Positions 22,264-33,066 of a stretch of DNA of 64,000 bases are shown here, piece by piece. The notes beneath the pieces were generated by a model that was given only the letters and a program-made list of their open reading frames with translations, had not been told where the DNA came from and made no database searches. Source of the stretch: Cylindrotheca closterium (taxonomy: Eukaryota > Bacillariophyta > Bacillariophyceae > Bacillariales > Bacillariaceae); contig CAKOGP040001113.1 of NCBI GenBank assembly GCA_933822405.4, forward strand, positions 416,432 to 480,431. The letters are read 5' to 3'. Made by a program: the position numbers and the translations under genes. Numbering within the stretch: the stretch's first letter is position 1; every line of letters begins with the position of its first letter.

Positions 22264-24050
22264 ATGATGAGAACGATTGCCACCACAGTGTGCCTCGTGG
22301 CCGCACTAGTCGCGACCACCGATGCTCGCAGTGTCAAGGGACGTCAACTACGAGACCCAGACGTAGATGAAATGGACATGGCCCTCTTTCGAGAACACGA
22401 AGAAGGTTTCCCAGGCGGTCTCTTTTACGAAGACACGGAAGGGGAGGCCAAGTTGCAGCAAATGGTTCCTCAATGGAGACAAGTTGGAACCACCAAGGGA
22501 AAAGGAAGCAGCTGGAAGTCCAAAAAGTGCGACAAGTCGCGACGCAACTTGCAAAGTGGCAAGGGTTCCAGCAAGAGCGGCAAGGGCGGAAAGGGTTCCA
22601 GCAAGGGCTGCAGCAATACTCCCACCACGGGTGGTGGTGGCGTCGTCTCTCCCCCCTCTCCTTGGTTTGGCAATCCATCCCCATCCATGCCCGTCACTTC
22701 CCCCACTTGGCCTTCGTCGCCTTCTTGGCCAACTTCTCCAACCAACCCAACTTCACCTACTACCCCTACTTCACCCACTACCCCTACATCTCCATCAACC
22801 CCCACCATTGCGGTCCCTGTTGGACAGCCAATTGCAGTCCCCGTTGGACAGCCCATTGCTGTCCCCGTGAGTCCCATTTCCAGTGACTGGCAAGGTTCGG
22901 ACGGAGATGGTAGAACGGACACTGCCGTTCCACGAGACTGGGATGCCAACTCGGCCGTCTGCGCTTCCATTGCGGCGTCTTCCAACAAGAAGGCTGGTGG
23001 TCCCGCCATTGCCTTTAACGATTTGAGTCTTGATGTGGATTTGGATCTTCGCATTCGCAGTAAAAACAATCTGAATGTTCCGGTCCTAGTCGATACCTAC
23101 TCCAAGTATGTCCGTCTCTATACTTTGGGATGCTTTGATGAGGCCAGTGCGGAATTGACCTCCGTGACTGGAAGAAGACGATTGCAGACGGAGCCACTCT
23201 TTCAGGCCACCATGAATAGTTGGTTTGGTAAGTAACAACATTGTGCCATCAATATATGAATGAAAATGGATATCTTGCATGCATGACCAATACTAACTTG
23301 GAATTTTTCAATCCCTCTCAACGAGCAGAAGATGGAAATACTTGTGTTGGAACAAGCCCCAAGACTTGTGATTATTTTAACAATATCTGGGTCTATTACC
23401 AAAACAATGGGAATGGTGCTCCCAATGAGGCGGAAGTCAAGCAACGTGTCCGAGAAGCTCTCTCTGTCATTGCGCAAGCCTTGGAAACCCATCCTGATGT
23501 TGATGATGTTGCCGTTGATACGGTTGCCATCTCTGCCGCAAGAGGAGGCGGTGAGAGCGATGGTGATACCACCAGTGCTGGAACCATTGTTGGTGCCACA
23601 GCTGGTGGTTTGGCGGCTTTGCTATTGCTTCTGTTCTTGGCCAAGCGCAACAAGGACAGTGATGAAGTCTCCCACCTCAAGTTTGTCGAAGACGACGAGA
23701 CCTTTGTCAATGAGTTTGAAGGCAAGAATGGAATTTCCGACTCGGATTCGGACGCTGAAAACCGACGCGCCCACATTGTCGGTGAATCCGATTCCGTCAT
23801 GTCCGGATGGACCGGATACTCGGTTGATGAAGATTCCATTTGCAGCGACGCCGATCGATCCGGCAAGCTGGGACACCAAATGGGAGACGTTCACATTTGT
23901 TCGTCGGCTACCTGCGAGACGTGCGAAAAGAGACGGCAATTGGGAGTGACGTTCATCAAGACGTCGGCGCCGCCCATGCCCGATCGACCGCCATCGGTAC
24001 CACGAGATGCCACGAGAGAATATGTCGCGGAAGATGTGGTGGCACTGTAA
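22264..24050 (+). CDS. type I membrane protein with silaffin-like Ser/Lys/Gly region (SAP-like)
   Basis: Exons 22264-23227 and 23329-24050 join in frame to 561 residues. Residues 1-22 form a signal peptide (VCLVAALVATTDA). About 78-118 is Lys/Ser/Gly-rich (SGKGSSKSGKGGKGSSKGC), like the phosphorylated, polyamine-bearing regions of silaffins. Then a mucin-like Thr/Ser/Pro region (about 120-180), three IAVPVGQP-type repeats and a folded luminal domain with Cys residues (about 220-435). One transmembrane helix (TIVGATAGGLAALLLLLFLA, about 442-462) precedes an acidic cytosolic tail with CSSATCETCEKRRQLG. This matches the general plan of diatom silicalemma-associated proteins. A place in the silica deposition vesicle is inferred. 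Confidence 0.7.
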
Positions 24051-24632
24051 ATGCATGACCATGATATGCAAACATATATATCGTAAGCCTTCTTTTTATG
24101 GGAATGGAAGGGAGGATTTCTTTTGCGTTTCTTCGTCACGCATATATATCAGTGAATATTTCTTGGTGTGCTTGTATCACGCACACGTCCGTCTACCAAC
24201 AACACACGCTTGTAACCATTAGAGATTATATATACTATAATAAAAATATGATTATTTCATTCATCATAATGTATCATTGCAATGAACACTGATTCTTACT
24301 GTTATAGGTACAGTAGTATGGATGGACAGATGGTTTATGCGGAATAATATCATGGTCGTGTAGTTGGCTGGAGTATACCTATACCAGTAATGAAACGACA
24401 GAAGCCTCTCTGTTCAAAACGAACCATCTTGTAGACTGTATATACATACGTACCATAGAGAGAGAGAGAACATGTCAACGAGAAACTTATATAGGAGCCA
24501 AAGGTGAAACTAGTTACCTCGTAAAGTTACTAGCTGGATACGCCTTCCTTACTTCTAGCTCTCTTCTAGTTGTATAGACGACTGTCACCAGTAAAGCACA
24601 GACGCCTGCGTCTTGCTCGCTCGTCAAACTAT

Positions 24633-25677
24633 GAGCCAAAGGTAGGAAGAGCCAAACTATGAGCCAAAGGTAGGAAGAGCCAAACTATGAGCCAAAGGTA
24701 GGAAGAGCAAAGGTAGGAAGAGTCAAAGAATGAGCCAAAGAATGAGCCAAAGAATGAGCCAAAGAATGAGCCAAAGAATGAGCCAACGCTCGTATACCAT
24801 CCAGAATCATGACGGTAGGGGGACAGGTACGACTAGTAATACTAGATCAATAAGAAGAAGCGTCATTTTTGTTTCTGGGCTTTTAGCATGAGCCAAAGAG
24901 ATCAAGAGTGAGCCAAGAAGAAGTGGTATTGCAAGCATATCCCGAGTCAAGTGGAAAAGTGCCGAGCCAAATGAAGAGCCACTACGAGGAACGGAGCTGA
25001 GCTAGTATACAGAATAAGAATATCGAGCCACGAGGAAAGAGTACTTGCACCACAAAAGACTATAGTTGTCGGGCCAAACGGAACGAATTGGTGGTGAGCC
25101 ACAAAGAAACCTGGCTCCGAGCCATGAAGGGGGTCAGCCATCATGTATGAGAGCCAAATGGTATTATCCTAAGTCCAGAAGTTGAGCTATACAGGAGAGC
25201 CACGAATGAAGGTACTGCCGAGATACGAGGAGGAATGGATCTTAGAAGGAATGGTGATGACGATCCATTCGAGAGCAACTGAAAGTGGTATTTTTAAGAA
25301 TAGAGGCTGAGCCAAGCGGAACAGTACCGAGCCAAAGTGAATAACAATGGTGAGCCACGACGACAAATGTGAGCCAAGGTATGAGCCAAAGGGAACAGAT
25401 CGTGAGCCAGGCATGGGATTTCGAGATTGGGAAAGGATGGGGGATAAAGAAGTTGACATGAGAGTGAAGAATGCGTCAAATAGTCCTACCGAGATCGGTT
25501 CCCGAGTTTAAGGGCCAAAGAGGTTTACAGCAGTGGGATCAAGCATATTAAAAGTTACTGTAAGTGTTCAGACGTGTTCAGTCAAATATGTATGACCCAA
25601 CGATGAGATGAGACATCAACGATGAGCCACGACGAAAAAGTGAGATGATGAGCCACAGCGAACAAATTGATGAGCCA
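24633..25677 (+). repeat. irregular GAGCCA hexamer array
   Basis: By hand count there are about 28 exact GAGCCA copies on the plus strand in 1,045 bp, against about 0.3 expected by chance, and only about one on the other strand. First copies: 24633, 24649, 24661, 24677, 24689. Last: 25623, 25650, 25672. Many are followed by AAR/ACR and then GAA or GAGG. Spacing is 11-30 bp in dense parts and wider elsewhere. Near variants (GAGTCA, GAGCTA, GGGCCA) are also frequent. Confidence 0.85.
24732..24785 (+). repeat. 12-bp tandem repeat GAGCCAAAGAAT
   Basis: Four perfect copies and a fifth partial copy sit at the start of the GAGCCA array. A 28-bp unit built on GAGCCAAAGGTAGGAA precedes it at 24633-24720. 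These look like the youngest, least decayed part of the array. Confidence 0.9.
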
Positions 25678-25955
25678 ATGTATCGGATGAAGCACAGACA
25701 ATTAGACTTTTTTTCAACTCTATCTCTGGCATGAGAGCCTTTTGGTTCGTACGAACTTTCATACGGGGTACCAGATACCATATCGGTAAAAATAAGCGCT
25801 ACTAGAACAGAAAAGGCGGCAATCCTTCATATCAGGAAGTGCCAAGCACAACGATGGTCGGCCATGATGGCAGAACGAGTGGAACTATGCGTGGCGGGAT
25901 GCTAACTTGCAGGCTTACGAGAACAATTTAGGGGTGTGAATGATGTAGATAGACA

Positions 25956-28574
25956 TCAGACTACGTCACTTCCTGAACTCGAACCCGCTTTCGTTCGATA
26001 CTCGGCTGCTTCAGCACGATTGCCGCTCGATTCAAGAGTATCAGCTATCTGTTGGCACGCAGCAGTGGCTCTCGAATGCTCATTTCCGTATTTCTTTTCG
26101 CAGATGCCAACTGCGTCTGTGTACATTTTCAAAGATTTTTTCAATCGGTTTTGCTTTAACAAAGTGGCACCCATCATCACGTAGGTGTTGGCAATACTCT
26201 CGTGCTCTTCACCATGCATCTTCTTTTACAGCCCAAGCGCTTTGTAATGCAACATCATGGCCCGTCCAAGGGTGCCCTGCTGAGACAGCACCAAGGCCAT
26301 TCCGTTGTATATGAATGCTATCGATACGTCTTCGGACCCAAATGCTTCTTGGGACGCGTCCAGCGCCTTTTGGTATGAGGACATTGCCTCTTCTGGCTTG
26401 TCTTCTCCTGCGAGTTCCTTTGCCCTCTCCAGCTCGTATTCAATCAGTGCCAAGGTTTCCTCACCTAAACTCTTTTTCTTGATTTCAAGATACTTTTCGT
26501 ATGCCTCATTTGCTTCATTGTCCTTTCCTTGCTTTCTCAAGAGGGAGCTGATCAATGCATAGATATCACCGACTGTCACATCATCGTCACCGAGCGCAAT
26601 TCTCTGAATACCCAACGCCGACTGATACATCTCCAAGGCGCGATCATATTTCCGTTGGACACAAGACATGTCACCGACTTTTAAGAAGGCATTCGCTATC
26701 GACAAGTGTTCTTCTCCCAGTGTCCGTCTGTAGATTCCAATGGCCTTGAAATAGTGTTCTTCAGCCTTTTCCCGCTGTCCTTGTCCACTTAAAACGTTGG
26801 CAAGCTTGACGAGAGTATCGGCAACAAACGAGTGGTCCTCGCCCAACGTTTTCTTCAAGATGACTAGCGCCTTTTCATATCTTGACCGCGCCAATTCTGT
26901 TCTTCCTTGCAATTCCAGTATATTGCCCAAGTAGACAAACCTTTCTGCAACTTGTGCATCGTCTTCTCCAAGGGTCTTCTTTTTGATGGTCAGTGAGGTT
27001 TGGAACTTGTTCATTGCTCCATCAAGATCACCGCGGAGTTGGAGCACCGTTGCTTGATTGTTGTAAATGATAGCCAGCTTGGCTTGCATTTCGACTAATA
27101 TCCTTGTGGTTCGTTTCAATGCTCGGTGAAAGGTTTCAAGAACATGTTCCAGCTCGTGGAGCGCATGGGTTGCCATGGACGCATTCTCGGAGGCATCCGC
27201 CCCAGAGAGTCCTTGATGGTCATCAGCCTTTCGGAAGTCTGCCAGAGAGGATTGGCAGCATTGTATGGCGTCATTCACAGTGGTAGCAGGGTCTTTCATT
27301 ATATCATCAGCAGCAATATGATCTAGAACGCCATTAAGTGGAGCGCCAGAGGATGGTTGGAAGACACTGCTCAATTTGCGCTGAAATTGATCAATGCTTT
27401 TCATCAGCATATCTTCCGTCTGCGACATGCGAGACCTACTCTTGAAACGCAGCTTTATGCTTGAGCTATTTCCTTCATCCTGAAAGATGTCTCGATGATA
27501 CTCCAAGGATGCGCACTGGGCTTGAAGCGCTTCTTGTAGCTTGGTTTGGGAACGAATCACTGAATTCACAGTCGCAATGAGACCTGAAAAATCGGAATGG
27601 CCTTCCGTGAGTATAATGCCTGTGAACATCGACCGGGCTTTTTCATAGGCCTCCATTGCTTCTTCCAAGTTTCCCTTCTTTTGAAGAACATCGCCCAGTC
27701 GATGGTAGGAATCGGCAATCATGTAATGATGCGATCCATACAATTGAATACGAATCAAAATCAGCCGTTTCAGCACCCGCAATGCCCAATCATGCTCACA
27801 GAGCTGTTTGTCAAACAAATCGGCAAGTCGCAGCAACCGTTCTTCTTCGGATGTTTCTTGTAGCATTTTGGTCAAGAAGGATTCGTCCAATGCCGCCCCC
27901 TCACTAATTAATTTCAAGTCATTCAACCTGTCCCCCAAGGCATCGGTAGCTCCAGCAAAGTACCGCCTGAAATACTCATAGTACTTGTGCGATTGCAATT
28001 CTTTTTCCAACGTCTTGATGGCTTGATGGTGAATCTGAACCTCGCAAACATGATAAAATGAGCCTCCTTGTTGTTGTTGTTGTTGTTGTTATTGTTGTTG
28101 TTGTTCCGAACTACAAGAACAATCCAGTTGGATGCAAATATTGATGTCTCGATACCCCGTCAGCGTCGGATTTTGAAAGCGATTCTTCGCCTTGACAATG
28201 TTAATGGAAGGATCCTTCTGAATGATGTCAACACAAGCAATGAGCTGTTCCGCAGAGTTGAATTCCATGCTGGCTCGGCAAACATCGTACAGCCACGTCA
28301 CTTCGGAACCAGGAACACGATCCATGTAGTCATCCTCTGCTTTTTCTTGTGCTCGATTTCGGCCTTTCAATGGAGCCATGGTGACTTTGGCAATTTTCCC
28401 TTCTTCTTCTTTGTTCTTATTGTCTTGTAGTAGTGAATTGGTTGCTTCGACTTTTTGTACAATTCTCTCCAAGGTTGCTCTAAAGACAGGCAAGGCCTGT
28501 TCGGCAGCCTCATAGAGTTCCGCCAAGGATTTGACAGGTGTACCATCGATTGCTTGCTGCTGAAACTCGCTTTT

Positions 28575-28607
<33 letters not shown>

Positions 28608-28853
28608 AACGTCGGATGATTTTTCGCTAGCACTAACAGCAGCAGCATTTTCTTTTTGATGCTATTGTTGTTGTTGTTCCAGAACAATCATTGGACTGCA
28701 CGAAATATCCGGTAAATTGGCAATCTTATGACATTCATCGACCTCCTGATACTTGGCATCCATGAGTTCGCGACATTTCATGTATTGATTGCAGATATCC
28801 AAGAACTGTTTTGTCTCGGGACGAAGGCTTCCTAATGTTTCCATTGTAGTCAT
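25956..28853 (-). CDS. RelA/SpoT-like plus TPR (kinesin-light-chain type) protein, frame interrupted by three in-frame stops
   Basis: One minus-strand frame of 966 codons runs from ATG 28853 to the stop at 25956 with no frameshift. It is crossed by TAG at 28664-28662, TAA at 28091-28089 and TAA at 26228-26226. Codons 1-160 are helical; about 185-280 resemble a RelA/SpoT-type nucleotidyltransferase fold (NRFQNPTLTGYRDINICIQL, then HVCEVQIHHQAIKTLE). TPRs follow, with a 42-residue kinesin-light-chain-type block from about 580 to the end (…KKTLGEDHSFVADTLVKLA…). The stops fall after QQQQ, inside a CAA run, and at a TPR position where sister repeats have Gln, Lys or Tyr. It could be a young pseudogene, a recoded gene or a gene with very small introns. 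The longest stop-free part is 28010-26226. Confidence 0.6.
28068..28106 (-). repeat. CAA (Gln) microsatellite interrupted by TAA
   Basis: On the minus strand the frame reads four CAA, one TAA and seven CAA codons. The TAA is the second in-frame stop of the RelA/SpoT-TPR gene. Confidence 0.9.
28576..28608 (-). repeat. (TAC)11 microsatellite
   Basis: Eleven consecutive TAC triplets on the minus strand would encode eleven Tyr residues in the RelA/SpoT-TPR frame. In the neighbouring frame they would be Thr. Confidence 0.9.
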
Positions 28854-29188
28854 GTTGTGATTCCGTTGTATGCATATATGTATGCAAGCGCATCAGCTTT
28901 CAGCTATTTCATGTATCAACTGTTTCATAATGTTTTGCAAATAAATGCGATGAGATGAATAGTTTTGAAAGAAGCGTCAATCCGTCTATCGGTTTTCCAT
29001 CGTCCACAATGAGTCCAGTGAATCGAAAATTCGCAACAGAATTCTGGTTGTCAGTTGTCGCGCAACTTCAGTCCGCACAAAAGGAAAACGAGATCTTTTT
29101 CAGCGTTGCATCATCATACGTGCAGATTATACAGTAGTTCCTTATTTCGGTATTGCGTGTCATACCAAAGTTTTACTTGCTCTACATC
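28854..29188. other. divergent intergenic region
   Basis: 335 bp between the starts of the RelA/SpoT-TPR gene (-) and the makorin-like gene (+). It probably holds both promoters; no distinct motif stands out. Confidence 0.5.
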
Positions 29189-30545
29189 ATGCCATCTCAA
29201 CAACAACGAAACAGTAGAAGAACGAGGGGCTATCCCACAGCCTCCGAGATTCGAGGCCGTAACTGTATGATGCGGGAGCAAGATGATGAGCGAATTCTTG
29301 ACAGTGTCATGAGTTATTCTTCCTTGAGAGGTAAGAGAGAGAGAGAGAGAGAGAGAGAATGTGTATTTATTGTTGGATTGACTCAGCTACACGTGGATAC
29401 CTTCAAGCTTGGCAGTTTCACTCATCTCTTTCTTGTTTTGTGTGCTGCTTGCTGTTCTTCAGAAGAAGAGCAAGAACGGACCTTGACGCGGTTGACTCCC
29501 CTGAGAGGTAAGCGCAACATTACGGTCGCATGCACTGCACAACAACGAAAATGTATTATATTATACTAAACACACCCAATATTCGTACGTAATGTATGAA
29601 AAATCATCAGGTTACGAAGAACTGTCGGAACGACCATCAGCATCCACAAACACAAACACACCACCGAGACCAACAACAACAACAACAACAACAAGATCCT
29701 CCACTGCTGGTGGTGGAAAGGCTCGTCCTGTCTGTCATTTTTTTGCCCTGAATGGATCCTGCCGCAATGGTGATAACTGTGCCTTTTCCCATAACGTTAC
29801 TCCTGGAGACACTCGATCAGTCGTTTGCTCGTTCTTTCGCAAGGGCAATTGTCGATACGGAGACTCGTGCCGCTTTAGTCACAATGATGGCAATGATAAT
29901 TATGATGTTGATGTTGATCAACATCCTGCAACAGCCCCTTCAGTAGTATGCCAACCTTGCAATGACAATGATAACACGTCTACAACACAACAAGATGACG
30001 ATGAGGACGAAGAATTGATGTGTGGTATTTGCATGGAGCATCCTACCAAATTTGGATTGCTCAGTTGCTGCGATCACGTCTTTTGCTTTGAATGTCTCAT
30101 GGAATGGCGATCTTCCTGTGGCAAGGAAGAAGTGTACGCCGAACAAAAGTCCTTGGTCAAGGTGTGTCCCGTGTGTCGGACGCACTCGGATTACGTGCTT
30201 TCGAGTTATACCTACGCCAAGACGGGAAATGGCAAACAGGACTTGATGGAGGCCCACAAGCTTCGATTGTCTCAGATTCCCTGCAAACGATTCAATGGAG
30301 ATTTGGGGTCTTGTCCCTTTGGAAGGGATTGCTTTTATCGGCATTGGGATGATTATGGAAATGATATTAAGCATTTGGATCAAAGCAAGCAAGACATTCA
30401 AGAGGAATTGGAACGCCGCAAACTACGACGACAGCTACATTTTCAATCTCAGCAGAATATTGACGCGGAATTGGACATCTTGGAAGCCCAACTAGCCCTT
30501 TTGCAATTGGGACTGGCCTCCTTTGCCTTTCAACTGGACATTTAA
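29189..30545 (+). CDS. makorin-type CCCH/RING E3 ubiquitin ligase
   Basis: Exons 29189-29330, 29463-29507 and 29611-30545 join in frame to 373 residues. Two adjacent CCCH zinc fingers (CHFFALNGSCRNGDNCAFSH; CSFFRKGNCRYGDSCRFSH) lie at about 105-150. A C3HC4 RING follows (CGICMEH … CCDHVFCFECLMEW … CPVCR, about 200-255), then a third CCCH (CKRFNGDLGSCPFGRDCFYRH, about 285-305) and a helical tail. This order is that of makorins, RNA-binding E3 ligases; the makorin Cys-His segment between finger 2 and the RING is not evident. The start is the first ATG in the exon-1 frame. Intron 1 begins with a GA microsatellite next to the donor site. Confidence 0.88.
29334..29360 (+). repeat. (GA)n microsatellite abutting a splice donor
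   Basis: A run of about 13 GA dinucleotides begins inside the donor region GTAAGAGAGA of makorin intron 1. Confidence 0.9.
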
Positions 30546-31036
30546 AAAGGAGGATGTGGGAGATGGTTCTTGTGTTATCGAGCCATTTATTTTCACAGCA
30601 TCATGGAATGCAACTAAAAAAATGAGTCAGCAAGCCAAAAATATCCGAACAGAGAAGTCGCATTTCATACTCCTAGTAAATCGTCATACGGTACAAACAT
30701 TAAATATGCACTGTTTACATAGTCCTAGGTGATGGCTGGTCAATATATGGATATGATCATACCTCAAGTTCCAATCAATATCATGCATGTACTGTACCAG
30801 TACCATAATACATAGTTGTTAATGCGTAGGAAGCAAGAGCTGAAATACTTCTCTTCAATTGTCACCAAGTTCAATCAGATCCATACAGCAATGCACCACT
30901 AGTAGCAATAATAATACTATGAATACAGATGACTTGTTATCAGACGCAAACGTGTGTATGTGTCTTATATATGTATATATTTGTTTCTCAAACACAAAGC
31001 AATTTGATTATAACTAGTTTACTTTAGATAAGTAAA
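30546..31036. other. convergent intergenic region
   Basis: It lies between the 3' ends of the makorin-like gene (+) and the ATP synthase alpha gene (-). It is AT-rich and no gene, repeat or RNA was recognised. Confidence 0.5.
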
Positions 31037-33066
31037 TTAGGGGGTGAATCCACTGGTGAATGCCTCGGAAATGTCGTGCATTTTTTGCTCAATCTCTTCA
31101 GTCAAGACGTATCCTCCATCGACAATATCAGACAAGACCTTGCTGTGGGCAGTCTTCATGTGCTCAAGGAAAGCAGCTTCGAATGCTGCGACGTGTTCGA
31201 CATCGACGCGATCGCAGTATCCCTTGACACCAATGAAAAGGGAGGCGACAACTTCCTCGGGTTCATAAGGCTCGTACTGTCCTTGCTTGAGGAGTTCGTA
31301 AAGACGGACACCACGGTTCAACTGTTGTTGAGTGGCGGCATCAAGATCGGAACCGAACTTGGCGAAAGCAGCGACCTCACGGTATTGGGCAAGTTCGAGC
31401 TTCATGGTACCGGCAACGGATCGGGTGGCCTTGTATTGGGCTGCGGAACCGACACGAGAGACGGAAAGACCGACCGAAATGGCTGGACGTTGACCTTGGT
31501 AAAAGAGTTCGGATTCCAAGAAAATCTGTCCATCAGTAATGGAAATGACATTTGTAGGAATGTAAGCGGAGACATCACCGGCTTGGGTCTCAATGACTGG
31601 AAGGGCGGTGAGGGAACCTCCTCCGAGGTTGCGGTGCATCTTGGCAGCACGCTCCAAAAGACGGGAGTGGAGGTAGAAAACGTCACCTGGATAGGCCTCA
31701 CGACCAGGAGGACGACGAAGCAACAGGGACATTTGACGGTAGGCAACAGCCTGCTTGGAAAGATCATCGTAAAAGATCACAGCGTGCTTTCCAGAGTCAC
31801 GGAAGTATTCTCCCATGGCAGCTCCAGTGTAAGGAGCCAAGAACTGAAGTGGGGCAGCATCGGAAGCGGTAGCGGCAACAATGATGCAGTTGCCCATGGC
31901 ACCACGTTCATCCAATTGACCAACAAGTTGGGCAATGGTCGATCTCTTTTGTCCAACACCAACGTAGATGCAGGCAAGAGGTTCCTTCTTGGTCTTTTGG
32001 TTGATAATGGTATCAATGGCAATGGCGGTCTTTCCGGTTTGACGATCACCAATGATCAACTCACGCTGTCCACGGCCAATAGGAATCAAGGCATCGACGG
32101 CCTTGAGTCCGGTAAGCATGGGCTCGGAAACGGATTCTCGTGGGATGATACCTGGTGCCTTAACCTCAGCACGAGAGCGCTTGCAAGAGTCCAAAGAGGC
32201 TCCTCCATCAATGGGTTGTCCAATACCATCGACAACACGTCCAAGAAGCTCAGGGCCGACTGGAACATCGACAATGGCTCCGGTACGCTTGACGGTATCA
32301 CCTTCCAAGATATCACGATCATCACCAAAGATCACAACACCGACATTGTCCTCTTCCAAGTTCAGGGCCATTCCACGAAGGCCTCCCGAAAAGACAACCA
32401 TCTCTCCGGCTTGGACATTGCTCAAACCGTAGACACGGGCGATACCATCTCCAACGGAAATGACGGATCCAGTCTCGGCGTATTTGACAGCAGAATCCTC
32501 AGATCCAGAAGCAGCTCCAATCTTGGCTTCCAAGAAACTGGAAAGCTCCAAGGTTTGACTGGCCATGCCACGAACACTGGTGGCACGGATAGTCTACAAT
32601 CGTTGACGTGGTTACATCGATGAGAAGAGAGAAAGAGAGAGAGAGAGACGAAACAAAGCAAGTTGAGAAAAAGTCATTGAATCGAAGGAATCAGGAATCG
32701 ACAAATGGAGAAATTGCACGTTGGACTGTTCAGGTCCACCATGATGCAACGGATCCAACTTGAAGCGTTCGATGGAGCTCTTGCTGGCAATATCAACACT
32801 TTCCAATGGAACAAAAAAACGATGACCCTTCGGCAGTGCTTGAGCATGTTTTGTTTGCGTTGAATTGGAGCAAGAGGCCTCGAAAACCACCGTTGGGTTT
32901 CCCATTCATCCTCCGATGACTTGATGGTTTGTGACTCGATTGGATTTGTCTCTTTTTCCTTTGCGTCTTCACTAATGTGCCCACAACTGGACTAACTACA
33001 TACCTGAGCGACAGTGGCCAAAGCCACACGCTTTGCAACGGTGTTAACAGCAGATCGAAGGACCAT
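31037..33066 (-). CDS. ATP1: mitochondrial F1 ATP synthase subunit alpha
   Basis: Exon 1 (33066-33004) encodes the 21-residue basic amphipathic presequence start ([20 protein letters not shown]). A 410-nt GT-AG intron follows, then exon 2 (32593-31037); the total is 539 residues. The mature part has the beta-barrel start ([20 protein letters not shown]), the nucleotide-binding P-loop GDRQTGKTA near residue 200, and the C-terminal signature [18 protein letters not shown]. In most alpha subunits this reads PAINVGL, so Ser replaces the usual Asn. Length and domain order are normal for the family. It works in the matrix-side F1 head with beta, gamma, delta and epsilon. A presequence split from the body by an intron is common for mitochondrial genes of bacterial origin. 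Confidence 0.97.

Larger units (their letters stand above)
24051..25955. other. convergent intergenic region containing the GAGCCA array
   Basis: It lies between the 3' end of the SAP-like gene (+) and the 3' end of the RelA/SpoT-TPR gene (-). 24051-24630 is AT-rich with a short GA run at 24457. 24633-25677 holds the GAGCCA array. Minus-strand ORFs of 60-90 codons within the array (24947-25144, 25187-25459, 25294-25479) have no recognisable domain. Confidence 0.6.

Noticed and set aside
22264..24050. True silaffin
   Set aside because: Silaffins are secreted and lack a membrane anchor; this protein has a clear transmembrane helix and cytosolic tail, so only the Ser/Lys/Gly region is silaffin-like.
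24633..25677. GAGCCA repeats as a CRISPR array
   Set aside because: Repeats are 6 bp, spacers vary from 6 to over 100 bp, there are no cas genes, and the genome is eukaryotic.
28040..28120. A 51-nt intron removing the TAA in the CAA run (donor GTAGTT, acceptor AAGGAG)
   Set aside because: It would keep the frame, but it is shorter than the other introns measured here (mostly 80 nt or more) and both sites are weak. Kept only as an alternative for cDNA testing.
25956..28853. Genome-wide UAA/UAG = Gln code
   Set aside because: Neighbouring genes end cleanly at TAA or TAG right after complete domains (for example 6109, 31037 and 47684), so the standard code applies elsewhere.
31076..32623. A 515-codon plus-strand open frame lying fully antisense to ATP synthase alpha
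   Set aside because: It is a by-product of the codon bias of the highly expressed minus-strand gene; its translation is low-complexity with no domain, while the opposite strand is a textbook ATP synthase alpha.
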